Shown here one piece after another: positions 1 to 8,683 of a stretch of DNA of 64,000 nucleotides. The notes beneath the pieces were generated by a model. It saw only the letters and a list, made by a program, of their open reading frames with translations. It was not told where the DNA came from and did no database searches. Both the position numbers and the translations under genes were made by a program. Where the stretch lies: assembly GCA_963626805.1 (NCBI GenBank), contig CAVFXS010000002.1, positions 1 to 64,000 on the forward strand. The letters are read 5' to 3'. This stretch comes from CAG-632 sp963626805 (GTDB lineage Bacteria > Bacillota > Clostridia > Lachnospirales > Lachnospiraceae). Numbering within the stretch: position 1 is the first letter of the stretch; each line of letters starts with the position of its first letter.

Positions 1-116
1 TTCATCCTTTCATCTTTTTTGAGCACTTCTTATCTTTACTACCGAATCTTGTATTATTGGTTTTGTGGCTTACATCATTATCTACTATTTTTAATATACA
101 ATATACAAGAATTTGA

Positions 117-177
117 GTGATAAGGGAGTGATAAGGGAGTGATAAGGGAGTGATAAGGGAGTGATAAGGGAGTGATA
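117..177. repeat. 11-bp tandem repeat, five copies plus a partial
   Basis: Five head-to-tail copies of GTGATAAGGGA (117-127, 128-138, 139-149, 150-160, 161-171) are followed by GTGATA at 172-177. The array lies in the roughly 300-bp gene-free stretch downstream of the coupling ATPase gene. In Tn916-type elements oriT lies between the coupling-protein gene and the relaxase gene, so these repeats could be relaxase or accessory-protein binding sites. That role is inference; the repeat itself is read directly. Nothing else is seen in 1-300. Confidence 0.9.
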
Positions 178-300
178 ACTCAAATGTATTTATTTATCCA
201 GATTATATTATATAAAACATCCTCGGATTTTACAACCTTAAAATATACAAATATACCATTATTTTTAGCTTTTTATCGGCTAATGTCAGTCTGCGACACA

Positions 301-1548
301 TCAGCCGATTACTTCCTTAAAACTTTCTATATCATCAATCTTTGGTACTCTGAGCATTGTAATTCTATCAAGTTGTATCAAGCCTTCCCCTTTGTTCATT
401 TTACTATGAACATTTGGTATGTCTGCACCAGTTCCAAAAGTAGCAGTCAAAATATTAGATTGTGCATTTCCTAAAAGAATCTTTGTAAGATTGCTTCTTG
501 TAGTTGCATTTATATTTTCTGTGCCTGCCGCCTGCATTACCATTAAAATATGAATGTTGCTTTGTCTTGCAAGCACACTCAGATTTTTAACAATGCGTTC
601 GACTTCCTCTTTTTGCTTCTTATCAAGTGAAGATATCAATGATATGTATTCCTCAATTACAACAAGCATTGGTTTGAATCCTACATCAACCGCAAGAACA
701 TTCGGGTTTTTATCTAACTCCGGTTGTAATTGTTTCATCCTCTCAGACATCTCAGATTCCACAGATTTTAATTTTGATACGATATCATCTAATTCATAAC
801 TATAATCTGCAAAGTCCCTATATAAGCCATAGGAACGCTTTGGGTCTAATATTACAACTTCATACCCTTTAATAATTGCTTGAACGACTATTTGATTTGC
901 AAGATATGATTTTCCGCTACCCGATTGACCACTTATTAAAAAATGAGGATAGTCTCTTAAAGATACGATATGCTTTTTATCAAAATATAACGATAGCAAA
1001 TCCATTGATTTTATCTTACTTACATAATCATAAAGTGCATATTGCTCAGGCCTATAGTTTTTCATATCTTCATAGACAATAATTACTTCGGCATTGTTTT
1101 GTGAAATAAAATAATCCTCAACAATGTACCGCTCAGGAAGAGCAGTAGAAAATGAGTCCAAATATCTTTCAATGATTGTACGAATCCTTAGATTTTTCAG
1201 GCTTATTTTTATAATGCCTTTTTTGATTTTGATTCTCGGAAGTTCAACAAATACTTTATCATCTTGTTTTATGTATGCACCTACGGAAATAAGATTACTT
1301 TCTATATGCGATAGTAAAATACGATTGCTTATGAAATTTTTAAGTCCTCGATTTTTTATCAATATGATTGTGATTACCGCAACTATGATTATGCCTTCCA
1401 TAATGATCGCATATCGGCATATATCATTCACTATGCTAATATGAAATAAATATTTATTGGCGACAGGCGCACTCATAAATAAAAGTACGCCCACAACCAA
1501 CATACATAGAAGAAAGTTACAGTAATACTTACGCTTACTGATTATCAT
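301..1548 (-). CDS. FtsK/SpoIIIE-family conjugative coupling ATPase (TcpA/Tn916 Orf21-like)
   Basis: This 415-aa protein has two N-terminal membrane segments (about residues 11-30 and 45-63). A RecA-like FtsK domain follows, with Walker A GQSGSGKS near residue 210 and a Walker B strand ending in VVIEEY near residue 298. It lacks the long linker and gamma DNA-reading domain of chromosomal FtsK/SpoIIIE, and its size fits coupling proteins of Gram-positive integrative conjugative elements, which carry the relaxase-DNA complex to the mating channel. It overlaps the upstream small gene by 4 bp, so the two are translationally coupled. The DNA is much more AT-rich than the 5-20 kb region, consistent with transfer. 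No relaxase is visible because the window ends just downstream. Confidence 0.8.
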   Translation of the reverse strand: MIISKRKYYCNFLLCMLVVGVLLFMSAPVANKYLFHISIVNDICRYAIIMEGIIIVAVITIILIKNRGLKNFISNRILLSHIESNLISVGAYIKQDDKVFVELPRIKIKKGIIKISLKNLRIRTIIERYLDSFSTALPERYIVEDYFISQNNAEVIIVYEDMKNYRPEQYALYDYVSKIKSMDLLSLYFDKKHIVSLRDYPHFLISGQSGSGKSYLANQIVVQAIIKGYEVVILDPKRSYGLYRDFADYSYELDDIVSKLKSVESEMSERMKQLQPELDKNPNVLAVDVGFKPMLVVIEEYISLISSLDKKQKEEVERIVKNLSVLARQSNIHILMVMQAAGTENINATTRSNLTKILLGNAQSNILTATFGTGADIPNVHSKMNKGEGLIQLDRITMLRVPKIDDIESFKEVIG

Positions 1549-1877
1549 TCTACCACCTCAATAATTGCTTCAACAGAAAGCTGACTTGCATAGTCTCCCC
1601 ATACGCTACATTTGCCGATATTCTTGAAAATGATTTTGTCTCTAATATGATATTTTTCGACATCATCTTCATCGGTATCTTTAATTAGATGAACCTTGAA
1701 TTTTTCAAAAATATTGCTGACGTTTTCATCTCCATAGTCGGTATTGTCTTCCGTGATGATTACATCAATACTGACACAACCTTTTTTGTCATTCCACTTG
1801 ATAGATTGAATCATAAATTGCTTGTCTTTCGCCCATGCTCCAAAATTGAATTGCTGAAATAAATTAAGTTTCTTCAT
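1545..1877 (-). CDS. small protein of the conjugative-element module
   Basis: A 110-aa soluble, acidic protein preceded by a good ribosome-binding site (AGGAG about 10 nt before the ATG) and overlapping the coupling ATPase start by 4 bp. Small genes of this size sit directly upstream of the FtsK-like gene in Tn916-type elements (orf22/orf23 positions), which is the only basis for linking it to conjugation. No recognised motif or membrane segment is visible. Function is unknown. Confidence 0.6.
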   Translation of the reverse strand: MKKLNLFQQFNFGAWAKDKQFMIQSIKWNDKKGCVSIDVIITEDNTDYGDENVSNIFEKFKVHLIKDTDEDDVEKYHIRDKIIFKNIGKCSVWGDYASQLSVEAIIEVVE

Positions 1878-1957
1878 AATGTTTATTCTCCTTTGCTTTT
1901 AATCAGCGGACATGCTACCGCTTGTTATAATTAAATAGCCCTTCGTGACAAATAAAA

Positions 1958-1979
1958 AAGGCTGAACTTAATCAGCCTT
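1958..1979 (-). terminator. intrinsic terminator
   Basis: An 8-bp perfect stem (AAGGCTGA/TCAGCCTT, 6-nt loop) is followed on the minus strand by a U-rich run. It lies 6 nt past the stop codon at 1986, so it ends the transcript coming from the helicase side and separates it from the conjugation genes. Confidence 0.8.
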
Positions 1980-1985
1980 AGTGAC

Positions 1986-2219
1986 TTAAATCACTTTTCC
2001 ATTGACAACAATCGGTGCTTCGATTAGATTTATAAATGCTTCGGCATACCCATGAATTGTTTTTGTTTCATATTTAGGGTTTCGTCCTCGCTTAACGCAA
2101 TCTATGTATTCATAATCTGTATTGAGCGTATGAAGCACTAATCGTTTTGATTTTATATGTTTTGTATTCACTTGATACAAAAAACATTCCCATATAGTAA
2201 AAATCTGCACCTTCCGCAT
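1986..2219 (-). pseudogene. gene fragment overlapping the helicase 3' end
   Basis: An open frame of 77 codons is offset by one base from the helicase, overlaps its last 110 bp and ends 6 nt before a terminator. The first ATG has no convincing ribosome-binding site. The last 45 codons, which lie outside the helicase gene, read as plausible protein sequence. It may be the displaced tail of a gene cut by recombination, or the helicase's original 3' end in a shifted frame. I cannot tell these apart from sequence alone, and it may not be translated. Confidence 0.35.
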
Positions 2220-4974
2220 CGCTTTTCTTAATAAAAAGATGTCGCTTCGCAGCTGTCAACACTTCCTGCATATAGCTACTATCCGGTCCCCGACCAATCT
2301 GGGAATCCCACATAAAGATCTGATTATTCACAAATTCGTCTGCATAATCCGGCTTTCCTTCTATATATTCTTTCCCCGTTACATCTTCACTCTTATGATA
2401 TGTTACGAATATGCATGCTTCATCGCCAATCCGCTTCATTCCATACATCGTAGATGACAAATCTCTGGTACAATTCAACAACTGACATACATCCCGCCTT
2501 GAATACTTTTCATAAAGTACAAAACATCCTTCTCGAAACTTCCCCTTATGCATATCTGCTAATCGTGCTTTGGCTATCTGAACCAGATCTTGAAGATATA
2601 TCCGATAATTCATATGTTGTAGGCCTGCCACAAAATATTTTACTCGTTCTATCCGTCCAGCTTCCGTACGCATCAGCACTTCGACCGCCTTGTATTTTTC
2701 CAGCTCTTCTTCTTTGCTCACAAACATTCCATCCAGATTTGAAATTGCCGAGTTAATTTCTGCCTCCGAAATCTGATAATTATATATCTGTTTCATTATG
2801 TTTATGAACTGCTCTTTTTCTATGATATCATTACTTAACATCAGGTCCAGTAATTCTACTTCATGAGGACGTTTTCCATGTCCTATTAGTTTTGATAGAT
2901 ATTCCAGTGCCACAATTTCCTGGTCACTTAGAGAATCCCTGCATTGTTCCGGATCAACGGTCAAAAGAAATTGATAATATGTCTTATAATTATCTAAGAT
3001 CAATATTGGATCAACCTCACCGTTTTCATAAAAGTCAATCAGCTTTGGCACTCGTCCTACCCGATATTTCAGATCCTGATAACTCTTCTTTATAATGCTT
3101 TTTATTCCTTTTATATGATCAATAGCCTTAAAAATCTGCGTTTTGGATATTTCATCAAAGTGAATTGTAGATGCCCCCGGTAGCACCCGACACCCTTCCA
3201 TAACATATCTTCTAATAGTATCTTTGTTATAACTACGATCTCCCGATAAAGCGATTGGTATCATAAAATTATTATCATAATTTCCTATAAAATCTAAGAT
3301 CACAACATACTCTTTTTCTTCTGCATTTCGCAGACCTCTCCCCAACTGTTGCACAAAAACTATCGGCGACTCTGTCGGGCGCAGCATAATTACCTGATTT
3401 ACCTCCGGAATGTCAACACCCTCATTAAAGATATCCACTGTGAAGATATAATCCAATGCATTCTTTGTATCCTCAGCCACTAATCGCTCGATTGCATCCT
3501 CTCTGGCCTGCTGACTGTCCATCCCACTTAAAGCAACTGTTCTATAGCCTCGCTCATTAAATTTCGCACTAAATGTCTCTGCCTCTTTCTTATTTCTGCA
3601 GAATACCAGTCCCTTTACACGCTTTCCACTATATCCATAATAGTTAGCCTGTTTCAATACATAATCTACTCTTACATCCGATGTCAAATAATTAAAATCC
3701 GATTTCTCATTAATGATTTCTCCATCCACTTTTAAATCTGTAATTCCAAAGTAATGAAACGGACATAACAAATTTTCTTCCATCGCCTGCTGCAGTCGGA
3801 TTTCATATGCAACATTATGATCAAATACCGAAAATACATCATAACTATCTGTACGTTCTGGAGAAGCAGTCATCCCCAGCCAAAATTCCGGTTTGAAATA
3901 ATTCATAATTTCCTGATAGCTGGCTGCCCCTGTCCGGTGTGCCTCATCTATAATAATCACCTGAAATTCATCCAGTGCAAACTGCTCCCGCACTTCTTTC
4001 TTTGCCATCATCTGCATAGTTGCAAACAAATAATCTGCTTCATACTCTTTTGTATTTCCGGATAGCAATCCCATACTTTTTTGATTGCCAAATACCTTTT
4101 TATAACTGCGAATCGCCTGCTTTGCAATCTGCTCACGGTGGACTAGAAACAGTGCCTTCTTAGGATTAATGTCACGTAGGGCAAATGCTGAAGCATATGT
4201 TTTACCTGTACCGGTTGCTGAAATAAGCAAGGCCCGACATTCCCCTGATTCACGTATTTTTTTAAGATTATTAATAAATCCAACCTGCATGGTATTCGGG
4301 CACAGTGTATATTCCTGAAAGGATACTATCGCATCCTTTTTGGCAATTTCCTTCTGCTTTCGGACAATTCTCTCACGCGTATATATTTCTGTATAGGGTT
4401 CAATAAATGTTTCATACTCTAATGCCTGTGGTGCATCCCATATGGTTTCAAATTCAGCTAACGCATCCCTTGCAAACTCTCCTTGATTTGTTGAAACAAT
4501 TTTGGTATTCCATTCACGATTTCTCGTCAACGCATTCTGTGTCATATTCGAACTACCAATAATAATCCGATATATCTCCGCTTTTTTGAAAAAATATCCT
4601 TTGGTATGAAATCCTTCCTTCTCCTGATCATTTGAATACATTCTAATAGTAATATTTTTTAATTCTGCCAACTTACGAATGGCCTGAGGATCACTGAAAT
4701 GCAAATAATCCGTTGTTAAGATTCTTCCTTTAATTCCGCATTTTTCTAATTCCTTAAAGGTCTGTAATAATGGTGCAATGCCACCCATTGTAATAAACGC
4801 CACACTAATTATAAATTCATCACAATGTAACAGTTCTTCCTCTATTGAAGAAAGCACTTTCCGCCCAACTCTATAATCATTCGAAATAAATTGCGGTTTA
4901 TATGCCAGATTTGACGATGTATTCCAATCCACAAAGGCTGCTTCCAGTCCCTGTCTTAACTCCTCATATTCCAT
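2110..4974 (-). CDS. PLD-nuclease/superfamily 2 helicase with DUF3427-like C-terminus
   Basis: This 954-aa protein starts with a phospholipase D-like nuclease domain (about residues 40-210) containing the HTKGYFF and IGSSN pair. A superfamily 2 helicase core follows, with ATGTGKT (motif I), DEAH (motif II) and a QQLGRGLR-type motif VI, and then a DUF3427-type C-terminal region. Proteins of this layout are often found near restriction or defence genes; no DNA target is known to me. The ATG at 4974 was chosen because GGAGGAG precedes it and it lies 1 nt after the upstream stop, giving tight coupling. The family usually ends about 50 residues after its FYYxG motif. Here only about 28 residues of unlike sequence follow, so the C-terminus is probably truncated or replaced at the junction with the conjugative element. 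Confidence 0.85.
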   Translation of the reverse strand: MEYEELRQGLEAAFVDWNTSSNLAYKPQFISNDYRVGRKVLSSIEEELLHCDEFIISVAFITMGGIAPLLQTFKELEKCGIKGRILTTDYLHFSDPQAIRKLAELKNITIRMYSNDQEKEGFHTKGYFFKKAEIYRIIIGSSNMTQNALTRNREWNTKIVSTNQGEFARDALAEFETIWDAPQALEYETFIEPYTEIYTRERIVRKQKEIAKKDAIVSFQEYTLCPNTMQVGFINNLKKIRESGECRALLISATGTGKTYASAFALRDINPKKALFLVHREQIAKQAIRSYKKVFGNQKSMGLLSGNTKEYEADYLFATMQMMAKKEVREQFALDEFQVIIIDEAHRTGAASYQEIMNYFKPEFWLGMTASPERTDSYDVFSVFDHNVAYEIRLQQAMEENLLCPFHYFGITDLKVDGEIINEKSDFNYLTSDVRVDYVLKQANYYGYSGKRVKGLVFCRNKKEAETFSAKFNERGYRTVALSGMDSQQAREDAIERLVAEDTKNALDYIFTVDIFNEGVDIPEVNQVIMLRPTESPIVFVQQLGRGLRNAEEKEYVVILDFIGNYDNNFMIPIALSGDRSYNKDTIRRYVMEGCRVLPGASTIHFDEISKTQIFKAIDHIKGIKSIIKKSYQDLKYRVGRVPKLIDFYENGEVDPILILDNYKTYYQFLLTVDPEQCRDSLSDQEIVALEYLSKLIGHGKRPHEVELLDLMLSNDIIEKEQFINIMKQIYNYQISEAEINSAISNLDGMFVSKEEELEKYKAVEVLMRTEAGRIERVKYFVAGLQHMNYRIYLQDLVQIAKARLADMHKGKFREGCFVLYEKYSRRDVCQLLNCTRDLSSTMYGMKRIGDEACIFVTYHKSEDVTGKEYIEGKPDYADEFVNNQIFMWDSQIGRGPDSSYMQEVLTAAKRHLFIKKSDAEGADFYYMGMFFVSSEYKTYKIKTISASYAQYRL

Positions 4975-4975
4975 C

Positions 4976-5983
4976 CTACTCCTCCTCATACGTCTGCCGG
5001 AATATTTCCTTCTGTATCACATAGATATCCCGGATATCCTCTTTCCGGATGGCCAGATAATCCCCCGGTCGTCCGAGGAAATATTCCTGGTCCCGGTCCA
5101 CCGGGTACACCCGTGTCCGTTTGGTCAATTCCTTTGCATAGATCCCTGCTCCCGGTTTCGGATAGCAAAGATGTGCAACCTCATCCAGACTGATATATGC
5201 CCCCTCCGGCACCGTTTCCACAGCCGGCAGGAAGTCAAGCATCCGTTCAAATACATCTAACGGCTCCTCTGTTGGCTCGTAGGTTCTCTCGAACTTCTCT
5301 CTGGTAATATCATATACCTCACCGCGGCAGCCGATCATGATATAAATACTCTCATCTGCCCGCACGGTCAGTCCCGCTTCATTTTCCAGTGTCTTCATGC
5401 AGATCTTATGTCCCGGCTCCGTCACATCCGTTGACCGCACATATGCCCACGGAATCTTCCGCTTGCAATAAGACTGCATGGCATAAATTTCCTCTGCATG
5501 GGTTTCCGCATAGTCCTCTACCCGGATGCGATCACAATCCTGATAATAGGAAGCTGCCATCTTCAGGAAATATTCCATGGTATCTGTCATATCTTCTCCG
5601 GACATCTGAACCTTCAGGATTGCAGATGATATTCTGCCGCTGCCACAATTCGCAGTTCCCTTCACCAGTCCGAAATCTCCGATCAGATAGTCCAGAAAAT
5701 CCAATGCCCGCACACTCTTCGTATCACTTAAGAACAGAAGCTGTTCCTCCTCCTGCGTGCTCCATGCCAGCAATAGCATATGACAGGAGAATGCTTCCAG
5801 CTGCTCTTTTCTAGCCTCATATACCTGCTCCCACTGGTCTGACACCATCTGCTTTGCCAGTTCTTCTCCCTGTGTATCATCCAGCTCAATCATGACCAGA
5901 GGTGCTTCCGCATAGCAGTATTGTCGCTTCATGCCGTCTCTGTTTAATTCTTCCTGTGTAAATCCATACTTATCTACTGCCAT
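4976..5983 (-). CDS. hypothetical protein with two PGDY-like modules
   Basis: A 335-aa soluble protein of unknown function. Its C-terminal half carries two related modules. One reads GCRGEVYDITREKFERTYE and the other GRPGDYLAIRKEDI then YVIQKEIFRQTYE, each ending in F-x-x-TYE; such PGDY-type modules recur in signalling and lipid or nucleotide enzymes, but I cannot name the family. The start at 5983 has GAGGAG six bases upstream; two earlier possible starts lack spacing or a site. It is translationally coupled to the helicase (1-nt gap), so the pair is probably co-expressed. A 152-bp gap separates it from the cyclase upstream. Confidence 0.6.
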   Translation of the reverse strand: MAVDKYGFTQEELNRDGMKRQYCYAEAPLVMIELDDTQGEELAKQMVSDQWEQVYEARKEQLEAFSCHMLLLAWSTQEEEQLLFLSDTKSVRALDFLDYLIGDFGLVKGTANCGSGRISSAILKVQMSGEDMTDTMEYFLKMAASYYQDCDRIRVEDYAETHAEEIYAMQSYCKRKIPWAYVRSTDVTEPGHKICMKTLENEAGLTVRADESIYIMIGCRGEVYDITREKFERTYEPTEEPLDVFERMLDFLPAVETVPEGAYISLDEVAHLCYPKPGAGIYAKELTKRTRVYPVDRDQEYFLGRPGDYLAIRKEDIRDIYVIQKEIFRQTYEEE

Positions 5984-6135
5984 CTGCTTCTCCTCACTAT
6001 CTTCTGATTCCGAATTCATCTTTACGGATCCCGTTTTCACTGATCCACACAATTCCTCTGTCTATTCTCTGCGATTTCATCCGAGACATGTTTTCCTGTC
6101 AATTTATTCAAATCCATGTCACCTTACACTTCCTG

Positions 6136-7647
6136 TTACTTCTCCCGCTCCTCCGTCACAAATCGCCCGGAGAATGTCTGAAAGCTATGACTCACATGGG
6201 TAAAATGCAGCACCACCCGGTCAAACTGACGCTTTACCACCTTGGCATACACGCCGGTAAATACCGCATGACCGTCCTTGGTCGCTGCGAAAATCTCCAC
6301 ATCCGAGAACACCTTTAAGTCTGCCTGGAAATCATCCAGCTCCACCACCGCACGCTTGCAGGAGAACTGTGCCAGTCTGGCCGGAAGCGGTTCCTCCTGA
6401 ATCAGCTTTCCTTCAATCGGATACAGATTAAATAAGATCCAGTCATCCACCGGAGTCAATACGTCAAATTCAACATTGGCAATCAGCAGCTGATATTCGC
6501 CGCCGATACCGATTACCTCATTTACAATGACCGGCTTCTGGATACCCTTTGCCGTAATCTCCATACGGTTATGCACCTCTATCGGGCAACTGACCTTCTC
6601 CAGACTCTCCGTAGAGATCAGCACCTGTCCACCGACACTGTAGCTCTCAATGCGGGAGCACTCATTTACCACCCGCCCGATGACGTTATAACGCATCATC
6701 TTCTCAGAACCTACATTTCCGATAAATGCTTCTCCGCGATGGATTCCGATTCCCATTTCCAGTGCCGGATATCCCTTTCTGGCACAGTAAGCATTCACCT
6801 CGCCCATAAGATTCTGCATCGTGATGGCTGCTGCTATTGCTTCCGCTGTCTGCTCTTTCGATGGCAGCGGTGCACCGAATACAGCCAGAATCCCATCTCC
6901 GAGAAACTCAATGACCGTTCCGTGATACTGCGTAATTGCCTCTACCATTTTCCCCAAAAAAAGATTTAAGAGATCCGTTACCTCTTCCGGCTCCAGTGCT
7001 TCGGACAGCGACGTAAATCCACGTAAATCTGACATCATAACGGTCAGCTCCCGTTTCTCTCCGCCCAGAGCGGCTCCTTCCGAGTTCTCCATGATCACGT
7101 CAATCACCTTATCTGAGAAATACCGTCCCAGAATCAGATGCAGCAGCTCATTTCTGGACTGCAGCTGCTCATTTAACCGTACAATCTCTCTGGCTGCCTG
7201 CAGATCACCGGCCTGCTTTTGCAGCATTTTCTCATAATTCTTCGTCACCTCATGCTGCCATGCCGTCTGCTCAATCCGCACAATATCCGAATGTACAAAC
7301 GGCTTCGTAAGAACAACCATCGCACCATGCGCATAGCATGACTCATCTATCTGCCGGCTCCGTTCCTCCACCATGAAGAAAACAGGCACTCCTGCCAGTG
7401 CCTGCTGATTTTTAAGCAGTGACAACAGGCGGAATTCCTCTGTCTCTGCTATCTGATAATCCATAATAATAAGCGATGGGGTACTGATCCGGGACCGTTC
7501 TCCCCGGCTCTGTGCCTCAACCGCCTTCTCAACCGCCTCGACTGACAGCATACAGAAAGCCCTCATACTTCCGGTCGAGTTTATCTGTCTCTGTGTCTCT
7601 ATCATTTCCTTTCGGTCGCTTCCTACGATCCAGATCAACTTCTCCAA
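6136..7647 (-). CDS. receiver-like/class III nucleotide cyclase
   Basis: This 503-aa protein has an N-terminal receiver-like domain (about 1-130), a short helical linker, a class III cyclase domain (about 185-360) and a C-terminal domain with PilZ-like spacing. Both metal-binding aspartates are present (MMSDLRGF and FLGDG), as is the transition-state Asn/Arg pair (VVNECSR). The base-selecting Lys of adenylate cyclases is Glu here (VIEFLGDG, codon 6907-6909), the residue used by guanylate cyclases, and its usual Asp/Thr partner is Asn (RYNVIG). The product base is therefore uncertain. I chose the TTG at 7647, because GAGGGAG lies 5 nt upstream and it fits just after the TIR gene; the longest frame, from 7809, would overlap that gene by 128 bp. 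The context suggests a signalling operon. Confidence 0.85.
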   Translation of the reverse strand: MEKLIWIVGSDRKEMIETQRQINSTGSMRAFCMLSVEAVEKAVEAQSRGERSRISTPSLIIMDYQIAETEEFRLLSLLKNQQALAGVPVFFMVEERSRQIDESCYAHGAMVVLTKPFVHSDIVRIEQTAWQHEVTKNYEKMLQKQAGDLQAAREIVRLNEQLQSRNELLHLILGRYFSDKVIDVIMENSEGAALGGEKRELTVMMSDLRGFTSLSEALEPEEVTDLLNLFLGKMVEAITQYHGTVIEFLGDGILAVFGAPLPSKEQTAEAIAAAITMQNLMGEVNAYCARKGYPALEMGIGIHRGEAFIGNVGSEKMMRYNVIGRVVNECSRIESYSVGGQVLISTESLEKVSCPIEVHNRMEITAKGIQKPVIVNEVIGIGGEYQLLIANVEFDVLTPVDDWILFNLYPIEGKLIQEEPLPARLAQFSCKRAVVELDDFQADLKVFSDVEIFAATKDGHAVFTGVYAKVVKRQFDRVVLHFTHVSHSFQTFSGRFVTEEREK

Positions 7648-7681
7648 TACGCACTCCCTCACTTTCTTATATGCCTGATTT

Positions 7682-8647
7682 TCATCCGTCTTTATATTTC
7701 GAATGCCATGCATCCCTTTCTTTTTTCGCAGTTCCCAGTGCCACACTCTTACACGCATCACACAGGGTACCAGTCCGGATCGGTGCTCCGCAACGTTCAC
7801 ATGGAACACGTATCGTGGAGCTTTTCGGAATTTCCAGGTATTCCTGCTTGAAGAAATAGTTAATCACCCGGCGCGGAACTCCGGTCTCCTTCTCGATCAC
7901 CAATGCCGGTGCCATTCCAACCCTATCCAGATAATTTCGGACGGTCTGATAATCATCATAATTATCTGTGTCACAATCATCGCAACGATAAATACCCATA
8001 GATACGTTGGTCAGATTCTTGCCTCCACAGTTTCTGCAGGTGAGAGGTATCCGATTGATCCGAAGTGCATTGGTGTTCCGTAGCTGTCTAGTAAAACTCA
8101 TGTGAGACCGCTTATCCGGTCGGCTCTCTGCCGAATCTGCATCTTCCGCTGTCGTCTTTTTCTGTAACTGTCCGGTCCATGCTTCTGACTCCCGTTGCTC
8201 CTGCAAATGTCTGTCTGCATCTGCACCAGCCGAAGTCCCCATTGACTGTGCCAGATATTTCAGTTCTTCCTCCAGCTCTCTCATTGCCATTTCCGGATTC
8301 TGTGCATAATAAATCATCTGCACATTATTTAAATAAAATCGAAATGTCTCATTTAACGGTGAAGCATCTATCTGAAACGGAATAATGTTCTTTCGTTCGG
8401 AGATTGCACTGTCTGTTTCCTTCTCCACCCAGATAGATCCCTGTGACTGTTCCGATAAGAACAGTAAAAACACTTCGCATTCCCGAATTGCCTTTGGAAT
8501 CTCCTTCGCATAACTGGAACCTGCCGGAATATGCTCCGGTGCCTGCCAGCAGTAGATTCCCATTTCCTCTAATTTATGTACAATCCTGTTTACGAAAGCC
8601 CGATCTTTGGAACTATAACTGATAAAAACAGATTTTCTGTCTGTCAT
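7682..8647 (-). CDS. TIR domain protein with zinc ribbons
   Basis: A 321-aa protein. Residues 1-135 are a TIR domain starting VFISYSSKDR. They contain SIWVEKE, matching the S-x-W-x-x-x-E motif whose Glu is catalytic in NAD-cleaving TIR enzymes. After a charged linker come a zinc ribbon (CRNCGG then CDDC), a short helix-turn-helix-like segment (TGVPRRVINYFFKQ) and a second ribbon (CERCG then CDAC). A TIR fused to DNA- or protein-binding ribbons resembles neither classical Thoeris nor SARM-type proteins. It lies 36 bp from the GGDEF gene and 34 bp from the cyclase, all on one strand, so co-transcription is likely. It may be a NADase effector or a signalling adaptor; I cannot decide. Confidence 0.85.
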   Translation of the reverse strand: MTDRKSVFISYSSKDRAFVNRIVHKLEEMGIYCWQAPEHIPAGSSYAKEIPKAIRECEVFLLFLSEQSQGSIWVEKETDSAISERKNIIPFQIDASPLNETFRFYLNNVQMIYYAQNPEMAMRELEEELKYLAQSMGTSAGADADRHLQEQRESEAWTGQLQKKTTAEDADSAESRPDKRSHMSFTRQLRNTNALRINRIPLTCRNCGGKNLTNVSMGIYRCDDCDTDNYDDYQTVRNYLDRVGMAPALVIEKETGVPRRVINYFFKQEYLEIPKSSTIRVPCERCGAPIRTGTLCDACKSVALGTAKKERDAWHSKYKDG

Positions 8648-8683
8648 ATTTCCGCCTCCTGTACCTGTAATTCTCCTGTCTCC

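Noticed and set aside
117..177. CRISPR array
   Set aside because: The repeat is 11 bp with no spacers; it is a direct tandem array.
7648..7809. Longer N-terminus for the cyclase
   Set aside because: It would overlap the TIR gene by 128 bp and lacks a well-placed ribosome-binding site; the TTG at 7647 has both position and site.
6136..8647. Calling the cyclase/TIR pair a Pycsar system
   Set aside because: The TIR protein has no cyclic-nucleotide-binding domain and the cyclase carries a receiver-like domain unlike PycC; only proximity supports it.
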